From Euphorbia lathyris (Eukaryota > Streptophyta > Magnoliopsida > Malpighiales > Euphorbiaceae), in NCBI RefSeq assembly GCF_963576675.1, contig NC_088916.1:26511501-26575500 (forward strand): DNA of 64,000 nucleotides, given 5' to 3'. The number at the start of each line of letters is the position of its first letter. Positions within the stretch are counted from its first letter, which is position 1. This document shows positions 33,301 through 45,152 of this stretch, in pieces. Both the position numbers and the translations under genes were made by a program. The notes under the pieces are model-generated. The model had not been told where the DNA came from and searched no databases. It saw only the letters and a list, made by a program, of their open reading frames with translations.

Positions 33301-34276
33301 ATTATTAATGGGAAATGACATTGCTCTACTACAGTCGGTAAAAGTATGGTTATCTGGTAACTTCTCAATGAAAGACCTTGGTGAAGCAGCTTATATACTT
33401 GGTATAAAGATCTACAGAGATAGATCGAGAAGACTGCTTGGTCTTTCACAGGATACATACATTGAAAAGGTGCTAAATCGGTTTAGCATGCTTGAATCGA
33501 AACGAGGTAACTTACCCATGCTACATGGAGTAAAGTTAAACAATCATCAATGTCCTAAAACCGATGATGACAAAAGACGCATGGCTGTAGTCCCGTACGC
33601 CAGCACAATCGGTTCGATTATGTATGCTATGTTATGCACTAAACCTGACGTAGCGTTCGCGTTATCTGTAACGAGTCGTTACCAAGGAAATCCGGGAGAC
33701 GAGCATTGGATTGCCGTCAAGAACATTCTTAAGTACTTGAGAAGAACTAAAGATATGTTCCTAGTGTACGGAGAAGGTGATCTGAAAATAGAAGGATTTT
33801 CAGACGCAAGTCATCTCACAGATGAGAATGATTTTAAATCCCAATCAGGATACCTGTTTATTTTGAATGGGGGCGCGGTCAGTTGGAAGAGTTCCAAGCA
33901 GGGAAGCGTAACTTTCTCTACGCCCGAGTCAGAGTATATCGCAGCTGCAGAAGCAGCAAAGGAAGCGGTTTGGATTAGAAAGTTCATTACAGAACTTGGT
34001 GTGGTGCCTGACATTGTAAATCCCATTACATTGTATTGTGATAACAATGGAGCCATTGCGCATGCAAAGGAACCACGGTCTCATAATGCGTCCAAGCATT
34101 ACCTTAAGCGATACCACATCATAAGAGAGATTGTGGCTAGAGGAGATGTGAGAATAGAAAGAGTACCTACAGAGGACAACGTTGCAGATCCGTTGACAAA
34201 GCCCTTAACCCAGAGAGTACATGATCATCATTTAACTTCTACTGAGATAAGTTTTAGAAACAATTGGCTTTTTTAG
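30356..34276 (+). pseudogene. Element A gag-pol polyprotein, copy 2 (two in-frame stops)
   Basis: Frame of 1306 codons. Gag with knuckle at residues 247-260, protease DTG at 296-298, GAG-pre-integrase near 425-440, integrase core about 487-640, RT with YVDD near 977-980, RNase H from about 1140 to the end. Stops are TAA at codon 199 (30950) and TGA at codon 324 (31325). Both are shared with copy 1, so they predate the duplication. The last 982 codons are fully open, encoding all of INT, RT and RNase H. Gag and pol cannot be made as one protein without readthrough. Confidence 0.93.
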
Positions 34277-34306
34277 AAACAATTGGCTTTAGTCCAAGTG
34301 GGAGTA

Positions 34307-36164
34307 TGTTGGGGTTTAGTGTCCTATAGACAATTGTTCTAGGATACAAACTTAATGTAAATGAATTGTTCTTTATATCATTTGTTTTAATGAGATATAT
34401 GTTTTATAACTATATAAAGGCAATCCCTTTTAAGCACTAAATAAAGTCTAATAAAAGGAAATCCGTAAGTTTATTTAAAGTGATTATAAAGTGTTCATGC
34501 AAGCATGAAGTGAGACAAAACTTTATAATAAACTGATAAACTTAAAACCACCCCAAGTCAAATGATATGTTTAGGATTGATATATCACTATTGAGACTTG
34601 CATGTAACAATGTCTTCTGTCCGACAGAAAGCTGATCTCACAAGCTTCATATATACAGATATCTGGACAGTTACATGGATCCGATGAAAAGTAGTTCATT
34701 AGGATTGGGGATCCCATTTGAGATAACAGGATGGGTAGATTCATCCTTGTCACCTGTTCATCTCATTGGTATTAATAGGTATAACTAATCATCAGACTCA
34801 AAGGAATATTAATTGGTATTCTGGATTACGGAATGTGACGCTTTGACTCTGGTGTAACACGATCCTTAATAGAGATGACTCTATGGTGTGAACAGTAGAC
34901 GTTGGGTATCACAGGAAGTGATTGCGGGATCGTTATATATTGGATTAAGCATTTATCACTCCCGATAAATGGGAGATACATCCAAGGATCGCTTGTGGAA
35001 GACTCGACTCTAAATCCTTGCAAGGTGATAGCTTAAGACTTGAAATACAGATTTCACTTAACCTATCTATTTGAGTTGACTCAGCCTGTACAAGTAAAAC
35101 GAACGTCTCGCTATATGTGACTTGACATCATCCATAGTCATAAGATTCAGTTCAAGGATGTAGTTGATAAAGGATCGAATTATACTGTAACTAATACGGA
35201 AAGGTTAACGACAGAATCAACCTGTCTTCTTATAGCTCTGGGGGAATGATTACGGACTTGCTAATCACATACTCTGTACATCATTCTGTTATGCAAAGAT
35301 TAAATATAATTCTTTGAAAATTATTTAATAACGTTGCATACGGCTAGAAGCAATAAGAACCTAATGGGTCACACATAAGACTTGGAACCTAAAAGAGAGA
35401 TAGATGTTAATTAATTGATGGAAGCCCAATTGAGCCCAATAAGGCCCATGGACCAAAGGGGGGTCGAAATTCATGTAGTGAAATACATGAATAATTAATT
35501 TGATTTTGTTAATCCTAATTAGATTAGGATTATGAATTAAATTAATTAAGAGATAAATAAGTTAGGAGTTTTAATTAGATTATAATACTCCTATTATTAT
35601 CCAATAAGGTTATTATTATTATCCTTAATATATTAGATATATAATGAGATAATAATTAGGAATTCTATTCCGAATTGAATTCCTATTCAGTAACCTAATT
35701 CTATCTAACTAGGGATTAGATACAAGAGATTATAAATACCCCTTCCCTAGGATTTTCGAAACCCACTAGTGCAAACCCTAGAGTGATTTTCGAAATCCCT
35801 ATAGTGCAAGAGAGAGAAAATTTCGACACCCCCAGTTCGAGGACGAGATTTTCTACGGCTTCCTTCCGATCAATTAATTTTATCTATTTCTTTTATCCTT
35901 GATCTTGTGTTGATTAATTAGAGGCAATCTACTTTGGTTGCTATTCAACGGTTGATTCTAAATTAATCTTCCCGTGTTTTATTTCGTGCTTGGGAACTCG
36001 GAGAAGAGTTGTGTGCACTTCATTAACAATGGTAGATTGATCATCAAAAGGTAATTCTTCTTATCCCTCTTTATATGAAATAACGATTAACGGATCCTAG
36101 GGTTAATGGAAATAGGTTAAAAATTTTATATTTCTGTTGCTATACCTTAGCCTAATTTCCAACA
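34307..36164 (+). repeat. 3' LTR of element A copy 2
   Basis: 1858 bp, preceded by the purine-rich AAGTGGGAGTA and followed by TSD catag at 36165. Its nearest relative is the 3' LTR of copy 1 (about four differences), not its own 5' LTR. Confidence 0.95.
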
Positions 36165-36494
36165 CATAGTTCTGTCAAGATTAATGAGTCGGTTCTTGAT
36201 TCTGATTCGGACACGGCCCCTGCCTCTCCTTCTCTTGGCTTTCCAGCTTATCAACTTGATAAAGAGCTGGGAAGCTTGGGTTGGCACGCCTCTCACCCCA
36301 TTCCTCAGGTTTCTGAACTTCCTATTTTGCAAAACATTGCGAATTCAGAAAACAGAGACTGTTTGCAGGTGGTTAATGATCCAGAGGAAAAGACTTGGTC
36401 TAAAGTCCAGAAAAGGAAGAAGCACAAGGATAACAACATTCCCCTTGAAGTCAGTGGTAAACGGCATAGCAAGCCGCCTGTGCGGTTTCAATGA
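36165..36494 (+). pseudogene. LINE ORF1, C-terminal part (copy 2)
   Basis: Same as 8313-8642. Codon phase matches the upstream ORF1 piece that ends at 26682. It ends in TGA that overlaps the ORF2 ATG as ATGA (36491-36494). Confidence 0.8.
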
Positions 36495-39400
36495 TTGTGT
36501 TATTTTGGAATTATAGGGGCATCGGTAATGATTGCACTCAACGAGCCCTGAAACTTCTGTGCCAACACCATCGTCCTGATTTCTTGTGTCTTGCAGAACC
36601 CCTTGTTTGTTTTAGTGACACTTCTGATCGGTTTTGGAGATCTTTGGGTCTATCTCTCTTTGCCTGGAATGATAAGGATTCGCCGACTCTTTGGCTTCTT
36701 TCTAGGGATGCTTCTTCTCTTTCTCTTCATTCTTCTCATTCCCAACATGTTACTGTTCAACACAAGCTGGGTGATAAGTCTTTTCTGCTTTCTTTTGTCT
36801 ATGGTAGTAACTTGGTTTTGGAAAGAAGGGAGTTGTGGTCCTCTCTTTATAGTTGTGCCTTTCCTCATAATAATTGGTTGGTGTTTGGGGATTTCAATGC
36901 TATTACGGGCTCTCATGAGAAACTTGGTTCCCCTCCTGCTGCTGGATCCTGCAGGGAATTCAGGAATTTTATTGATGATTGTGATCTTATTGATATTGAT
37001 ACTTTAGGACAGAGGTTTACTTGGTCCAATGGTCGGTATGGGGCGGCTCATGTTGAATGTCGCCTGGATAGAGCTTTGGTGTTAGAGGGATTTTTAGATT
37101 CTTGGGACTCTATCTATTGCACGGCTTTGGCAAGGTATAGTTCTGATCATTGCCCGATGCTCCTTCAATGCAGAACTGGGGATCCAAGGATTGCTAGGTT
37201 CAGATTCCATGCCATGTGGACCACTAATGATTCTTTAAAAGGGGTAATTACTAATCACTGGACAACATCACGCATCTCTCTCCCTCCTGCACAACTATTA
37301 TGTCATAAACTTCGCACTCTTAGGCCTATTCGCAGGGATTGGAATAAAAACGTGTTTGGCAGAATTGATTCTAATATCCATCTGGAAGAAGTTCATCTTA
37401 CTGATATTCAAAAGCAAATTTCAGAGCAAGGTGATTCTCCTGAGTTGAGTGGTGCTGCTTCTGCCGCCTGCTCCAACCTTGATTTACAACTTCTTCGACA
37501 GGAGATGATGTACAGAGAGCAAAGCCGTGTTAATTGGATTAAAGAGGGGGATAGGAATACTAGTTTTTTCTAAAGGTCTTCTAAAGTTAGAAAAACTTGG
37601 GCCGGCATTCATCATTTAAGGATCGGCGATGGGGATCCCACTTCTGACACGGTAAGATTATCTGATCATGTAATTGAGTATTTCTCTAATCTCTTCTGTA
37701 GTTCTAGGGAGCATATTGATCTTTCTCCAATTAATGAGGTAATTCCCAACTTAGTAACTTCTTTGGAAAATGAGGAATTAATTTCTAAACCTTCCATTGA
37801 AGCTATTAAAAACACGGTATTTTCCATGGATCCTGACAGTGCCCCTGGCCCTGATGGTTTTGGGGGAATCTTTTATCGTTTCTTTTGGGATATTGTTGGG
37901 AAGGATGTTTGCAATATGGTTCAGGCTTTCTTTGATCATGGGTGCATCCTACCTGGTTTAAACTCTAGTATTATGGCTCTAATTCCTAAAGTGGCTGAAG
38001 CTGACAGAATTGAGAATTTTCGTCCAATTGTGATGAGTAACTTTGGTTTCAAAATCATCTCAAAAATTCTTGCAGATGGCCTTGCAGTTATTGCTGCAAG
38101 GATTGTCTCTCCCAACCAGTATGGTTTCCTTAAAGGTAGAAGCATTCATCAGTGCATTGCCTTAGCTTCTGAGGGAGTTAATATGCTTGACAGAAAACGT
38201 TTTGGTGGACACATGGCCTTAAAAATTGATATCCGTAAGGCTTTTGATACTTTAGATTGGAACTTTCTCTTAGCTGTGTTAGATTCCTTTGGTTTTTCTC
38301 TCACTTTCAGAGATTGGATCCTTAACATTCTGGCATCTGCTCGTATTTCTGTGATGATTAATGGTTCTCCAAAGGGTTACTTTTCTTATTCTAGAGGGGT
38401 AAGACAAGGGGACCCCCTCTCTCCTATGCTATTTGACATTGCTGAGGATTTTTTCTCTCGTTCGCTTACTAAGATGGTGATGGAGGGTACTTATTCTCCT
38501 ATGTATTATTCTGGCGGAACTTCCTTTCCTTCTCATCTTCTTTTTGCCGATGACATACTCATTTTTGGAGTGGCGTCCTTGAGCAATTTGCATGCTCTCA
38601 ATGATTTCTTCCTGCTCTATGGACGGATATCCGGTCAGCAGGTTAGTTGGGATAAATCTGCTATCTTTTTTGGTTCTCAGGTGAGTCCCACGAGGAGGGT
38701 TCGACTTACTCACTGTCTTGGCATCCGTTTGGAGTCTCTCCCTTTTAGTTACTTAGGAGTCCCTCTATTTAAAGGAGCTCCTAGGGCTCGTCATCTCAGT
38801 TGCCTTGCAGACAAATTTCTATCTCAATTTAGCAAGTGGAAAGGTAGCTCTCTCTCCTTTGCAGGGCCTTTAACTCTAATTAAGTCGGCTATTACTGGCT
38901 CTCTGGTTCACTCATTCTTGGTCTATAAGTGGCCAGTGGGATTGTTGAAAAAGCTCAATAGAAGCGTTAAGAATTTCCTTTGGACGGGTTGTATTGATCA
39001 GAGGAAGTTAATCACGGTTCCCTGGCAAACTTGTTGCAAAAGTTTGGAGGGTGGAGGATTGGGCATTAAGGATTTTAGGATCTTTAACCAAGCTCTCTTG
39101 GGTAAGATGTGTTGGGATTTAATTCAAGGCACTAGTCTTGCTATTTCTCTGATGAAGTCTAGATTTATGGCTGTCTCTGGTTTGCCTAAAGCTACCATTG
39201 CTCCTTCCTCGATTTGGTCTTCTTGTAAGTTTGTTTATTCTTCCATTTAGGACCAGACCTTCTGGTGGATTGGCTAGTCTTCATCGCTCAATTTCTGGAC
39301 TGATAGGTGGATTATTCCATCGGTGGCGGACAGATTGGGTCTTGATCCTCACGATAAGCGTTCACGCTTTAACTCTGTTGATGATTTTTTGGTAAATTCG

Positions 39401-40612
39401 GAGTGGCTTGACTTAGGCACTCTTCCCGTAGTTGTTCAAAACAGTATTTGATCTATTCACATGGGTAGAGATGATTTTGATTTCTGCGCTTAGTAGCCCT
39501 CTACGAAGGGTATTTTCTCTGCCAAAGAGTTCTATTCGATTATCAGTCCTCGTTCCTCCTCGGTGGACTAGTATAAATTTTTTTGGAATGCTCACACTCC
39601 CCCTTCTCATTCCTTCACTTCCTGGAGAGTTTTGCATGGCCGGGTTCCGACTCACGACCTCCTGCAGCATCTAGGCTTCTATTTTACCTCTCGTTGTGTT
39701 CTATGTGGTAGAGATGCTGAGTCCATTAACCACTTATTAATTAGCTGTTCTTTTGCAGATTCTCTTTGGAGAGCCCTTGAGATTCATTTTGACTGCGCTT
39801 TGCCTCGTCATTTCCAATTCATCCACTTCTTCAGCACTCTTCGTAGCATTCATTTTGGCTCTCAGGTATCGATGATCTGGCGTGTTGCCGCTGTTTCTTG
39901 CATCTGGTTAATCTGGCATTGCAGGAATGAAGTACCCTTTAAGGAAGTTTCTCCTTCTATTCAACACTCTAAGATCACCCTATTTTGAATGATTCGAGAG
40001 TCCTTTGCCTCTTCTAAAGGTTTTTGTTCTTCGCGGAGAGATGTTGTTATCTTATCCCATCTTCTAGCTTCTCCTAGGCCGCCTCCGGCTCCCAACATTA
40101 TTTCGGTTCATTGGCTTAAACCTCCTCCGGGCTGGGTTAAAGTCAATGTGGACGGCTCTGCTTTTGGCACTCATGGCGAGGCGGGAGCGGGAGGTATCTT
40201 TCGCAACTATCGAGGCTTTCCCAAAGGTTGTTTCGCTTTTTCTACCCCACCTTCTTTTGCTTATATGGCTGAATTGAGAGCCGCTATTTTCGCAATTGAA
40301 CTTGCTTGGGAGAAAAATTGGCATCAGCTTTGGGTTGAGTCAGACTCCATGTACGTAGTTAATCTGCTTCGACATCGTTCCATGGATGTTCCTTGGAGTA
40401 TTCGACAAGAGTGGTTGCATTGTCTCAGCATTTGCTCTAGGATGAACATTCTTTTTACTCACATCTTTAGGGAAGGAAATAGAGTTGCTGATGCATTGGC
40501 AAAATTTGGAGTCTCTTCCTCAGTGATCAATTGGTGGCCTTCAGCTCCTGCTTTTTGTCACAGGTTTATCAATGATGACATCTGTAATATTTTTCATTTG
40601 CGTTTTTCTTGA
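36491..40612 (+). pseudogene. LINE ORF2, copy 2 (1373 codons, eight stops)
   Basis: EN-RT-zf-RVT-RNase H as in copy 1. The seven shared stops map to 37571, 39248, 39275, 39449, 39491, 39494 and 39986; an eighth, TAG at 39569 (from TGG), is private to this copy. The EN motif WNCRG is WNYRG here, while the DRAL motif reads RLDRAL rather than RMDRAL. The RNase H part keeps 15 codons (about 40027-40071) that copy 1 has lost, so this copy has the ancestral length. Confidence 0.93.
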
Positions 40613-40786
40613 CCTTTCCTAAACTTTTCTACTCCCCCCCTTCTTCTTGTTTGTTCTCCTTTCTCTTCTCTTGTTCAAACATTCACCTTTTTTTTAATAT
40701 ATTGCGGGTTTGTCAGTTCTTGGGCCATAGGTGCTCACCCCGCCCAAGTTCTGTCTCGTCCCCATTTCTATCAAAAAAAAAAAAAA

Positions 40787-41240
40787 TAGTTCATCATTAT
40801 TTATAAATAATGTATTATTATTTATTATAATTGATATATAATTTATAATTTAATATAATTTATATATAATTCATCAATATTTATTATAATTATAATTATT
40901 TATATATAATGTATTATTATTTATTATGATTTTTATATAATTCATCATTATTTATTATAATTATAATTACTTATATATAATTTATAATTTTTTTATTTAT
41001 AATTATAATTTTTTATATATAATTTATCATTATTTATTGTAATTATAATTATTTATATATAAAATATATCATTATATATAATTTATTATAATTATAATTA
41101 TTTGATGCAGTTAAGTTAAGTTTAATTCAGTTCAGTTCAGTTCAGTAGCATTCAGTTCAGTTCAGTTAATTTAATTTCAGTTAAGTTAATTTAATTTAAT
41201 TTCAGTAAAAAAGAACAGGGCCTAACTGATTGTCCTTTAA
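40787..41240. repeat. AT-rich MITE remnant with GTTCA-type tract, copy 2
   Basis: Near-identical to 12887-13340, with the TTCAG tract at about 41104-41200 and the GAACAGGGCC end near 41222. Confidence 0.5.
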
Positions 41241-41364
41241 CTTTAAGTTGTATGATTGAGTTAACTATATTAACTAACTATTTGTTTAATCTGTTTATCA
41301 TCAATATTTCCTCATGATGGAAAGTACATAAATGTCTGTTATATGCAAAGTCGATGTAGTATGT

Positions 41365-41700
41365 TGAAGAAGTTGAAGAACTCAAGCTTGCCTAAAGGCT
41401 TTTGTCAAAATGTCTGCCAAATGATGTGAAGTTCGAACATGAAGTAAATGTATGGCTCTAGCTAGTAATTTGCTTCTAAACAAATGACAATCTATTTTTA
41501 TATGTTAAGTTCTTCCATGAAAACTTGGATTATGTGCATTGTAGATTGCAGATTTGTTATCACAATATAGATGCTAGATGGTCGATGTTGGCTGAATCCA
41601 ACATCTTGTAACACGAAATCATTTGATTTCACTCATTGTCATTGTTAAAGCTCTACACTCTACTTCACTAGAGCTTCTTCAGATAAAGCCATGTTTGGTA
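41365..41700 (-). pseudogene. Copia RNase H relic, minus strand (copy 2)
   Basis: Duplicate of 13465-13800, with the same stops and motif order on the minus strand. Confidence 0.65.
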
Positions 41701-41805
41701 AAGAGCTTTCTGAAGTAAAATTAGAGGTTTGAGTCACTTTAGAGGTTTTGACTAGTCAAACATCTAATAGTGTTGTTTGATGAAAAGATGTTTGAAAGAG
41801 CTTAT

Positions 41806-43299
41806 TTTTGAAACACCTTTCCACAAGATTTTGATTTGACAAAATCATTTAAGTTTAATCCATGATTAAGAGACAATTAAATTTAAGTGCTTTGATTTAA
41901 TTGTACTAATCTGTTTGTTCAATATTGAGTAATATGAATGCAAAAAGAAATAAAGATTAAGACAGGACAAAGTCAGCATGAGAACACAACACAAGCTGAG
42001 TGAAGAGAACTCAGCATAAGAGAAGATAAGCCATCTTCAGAACAACAGCTTCAGAATAAAGCATGATCAAAGAAGCTGAGTGAAACGAAGCTCAGCACAG
42101 AAGAAGTCTGCTCCAAGAAATAGATTCTACAGAACGAAGCTGACCATGGAAGCTGAGTGGAAAAAGAACTCAGTATGAGTATTGGTGAAAATCAAAGACA
42201 ATGATTTTCGAAGTGAAGCTGAGTGATCTTCAGGACAGCTGGAATGATCCGTTAGCTAAAAGACAAATTCGACAACTGTCTGCACCAATAATAGAAGCCT
42301 TGAATTACGCAAAAGCCAAATTCCAAGATGCATGGGTCAACTGTTCGATGCTATAAGATAAACTGCTGCAAGAAGACAAAGTCTGTAGGAAGAAGACAAG
42401 TCTGATGTCTGAAGAATTCAGAAGACAGGATTGGCCTGCACATCTGAAGCTGACCAGAAGTTTGTCCCCCAAAAGAGCCGTTTTGGACTCAACGGACAAA
42501 TCAATTTCAAATGATTTGTTCCTCACATTTCAACTATAAAAGGGACAAAGATATCATTTGGAAGATTGCCGATTCACAGAAAATTACAAGTGAGAAAGAT
42601 ACAAATTAAAAGCACTCAAAAACAAGAAAGAAAACTTACACCAACCTTCTATTCTTTGTGTAAATGCTAGATTGATTGTTTGTAATCATCTAAAGTGTTC
42701 TTTATCTTAAAAGGAACAAATTTGTGATCAATTGTAATATTGAGAGTGTGTATGCTGAGTACTTGGTATTAAGTACTTAGTGGTAGAGAAATCTAAGTGC
42801 TGGGTTGTAGCGCTTAGTAGGAGTTGAGTAGACGAATAGAGGAAGGTACTCTTGCATATTCAACTGCCTGTAATTAGTTTGTGCTCTACCTTTAAAGAGC
42901 TCAGTATTGGATTCTAAAAGCCCGGAGGATTTTGGGGACTAGACGTAGGCGGAGAGGCCGAACCAGGATAAGTGATACTGAGTAATTTCTAACTCTCTTA
43001 AATATATATATGTGAATGTGTTGCTTGTTATATTTACTCAGCATATAAACTGGTTGAAGCTGACACTGAGTAAATTGGAGTGCTGAGTTGGAAGCTGACC
43101 ACAAAAGTGTCAATTCCCAACTCTCAAGTGAAACAGTCTTAGTCATCATCTGACTAAAGCTGTCTTACATTAAGATCGGCCAAGCTGACCAAAGCTGAGT
43201 TAATAAACTCACCAAAATTATTAAGTCAGCAAGATTAATTAGCGAAAAATTTATATTAGTTCTTAACCCCCCCTTGGAACTAATCACACGGGACCAACA
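41806..43299 (+). repeat. 5' LTR of element B copy 2
   Basis: 1494 bp, ending GGGACCAACA before the primer-binding site at 43302. TATAAAAG box near 42535. Confidence 0.93.
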
Positions 43300-43361
43300 A
43301 GTGGTATCAGAGCCTAAGCTCACTACTCAAAGATATAACTATCTTGAGCTGATCCCGATAA

Positions 43362-45146
43362 ATGGCTGAGAACAGCACTCGTTTCCTTCTCGGGAACCAA
43401 ACAACACAGATACTCCCTGAGGGATTATCAATTAGTCGGCCTCCCCTATTCTTTGGATCTAACTATACATTCTGGAAGAATAGGATGAAGAACTTTATCC
43501 AAGCCACAAACATGATTGCATGGCTTGCAATAGTTCAAGGCCCATACGTGCCATATAAAACTGTTAACAATGAGAAAGTTGTTAAGGGTGAAACTGAATG
43601 GTCAGAAGATGACCTTAGAAAACTTCAAAATAATGCTTCGGCTATCAATATGCTTCACTGTGCTTTAGATGCTGCAGAATACAATAAGATTTCAGGTTGT
43701 GAGTCAGCACAGGAAATTTGGAAGAAGCTTGAAGTGACCTACGAAGGCACAAGCAAGGTCAAGGAATCAAAAGTAAATAAGCATATGAGACTATACGAGC
43801 TGTTCGAGATGAATGATAATGAGGACATCTCGGGAATGAATGCTAGATTTACCAACATTATAAACGAGCTGAAAAGACTTGGAAAGAACTTCACTGAGGA
43901 AGAACAGGTGAAGAAGATCTTAAGAAGTCTCCCCAAAAGCTGGCAGGCCAAAAACACTGTAGTGGAGGAAGCTCAGAACCTTACTACTTATAAGTATGAT
44001 GAGCTGATCAGATCCTTGCTGACTCATGAGATATCAATGAAAAACTTTGAAGAAAAAGAGAAGTCAGAAGACAAGAAACAAAAATCACTTATCATGAAAG
44101 CTGACTCCACCGAAGCTGACTCGTCAGATGATGAGGAGATGGCCATGTTCATAAGAAAGATGAAGAAACTATTCAGGAAGAATGACAGGAACAACAAAAG
44201 GCCATACAAAAGAAGCGACGGGTACAAAGCTGAGTCCAGTGAGAAATACAAGAAGGACAGCTCCAAGCCTGTCACATGTTTTGAGTGCCACCAAACTGGG
44301 CACATCAAGTCAAGCTGCCCGAACCTCAAGAGAGACAAGAAGGGAAATAAGAAGGCAATGGTAGCAACATGGAGTGACAGTGATGAGTCAACATCATCCG
44401 AAGCTGATGCAAATGAAATGGCAAACATATGCTTCATGGCCGATGATGCTGACCACTCTCAATCCGAGCAAGCTGACCTCTCTGATGAAACTGACCAGGA
44501 GGCACACAACAATGAGGTAACATCCTTACTTTTTCTTAGAAATGAGATGATAAACGCCCTGAGTGATTTATATGCGCTAACTAAAAAGTGCAATAAGAAA
44601 GTAAAGGCACTCAGCAGGCGGTGTGATGAGATTGAATAGGTCAAGCTGAGTGACCTCCGATATCTTCTCTAAGACAACTCAACTCTGCATAGCAACATGG
44701 AAATTATGCACAAGTTTGTCTCAGAGGTCCAATCAGATTCAAAGAAACTGAAAAAGGATGTCACTACCCTATAGAGCCAAATAAGAGGCTCAAATAAAAA
44801 CAAATCCCATATTGAGTACTCAAGTACTAGTCAGCATAAACAATTCACACAGTGTGACTGTTGTGGGAAAAAGGGGCACACAAGAGAAGTGTGTTGGTAT
44901 AATAAGCGGACTATCCAATGTGACTTCTGTGGAAAGAAAGGACATACCACTAAGGTATGTTGGCATGCTCAGCACAATAATGCTGACCACACTCAACATC
45001 ACCCTCAAAGGGTAATTCATTATGACTTTTGTGGTAAAAGTGGCCACACTATCAAAGTATGCCGTCACAAATTAAAATACGACTTTGCACCTGTTTATGC
45101 TAACAAACGAGGACCCAAAAAGAATTGGGTACCTAAAGATGAATAG
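43362..45146 (+). pseudogene. Element B gag, copy 2
   Basis: The first 425 codons are open, as in copy 1 (one visible change, CSNLK to CPNLK, near the first knuckle at 44277). Shared stops at 44637 and 44670, plus a private TAG at 44772 (CAG in copy 1). Knuckles lie at 44853, 44919 and 45021. In the last one the first zinc-binding Cys is Tyr (HYDFCGKSGH), so that knuckle should not bind zinc. Confidence 0.9.
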
Positions 45147-45152
45147 TCTAAA

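Larger units (their letters stand above)
26683..36164 (+). mobile_element. Ty1/copia element A, copy 2 (complete, TSD catag)
   Basis: Complete 9482-bp element: LTRs 26683-28540 and 34307-36164 (both 1858 bp), TSD catag at 26678-26682 and 36165-36169, primer-binding site right after 28541. It is the reference copy in this window because both ends are visible. The two LTRs differ at about 28 positions by eye. Confidence 0.96.
36165..40786 (+). mobile_element. L1-type LINE, 3' part, copy 2
   Basis: Resumes the LINE broken at 26682 and runs to the 14-A tail at 40773-40786. Together with 26119-26682 it gives the visible LINE of this unit; the 5' end is lost at the duplication breakpoint. Confidence 0.92.
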
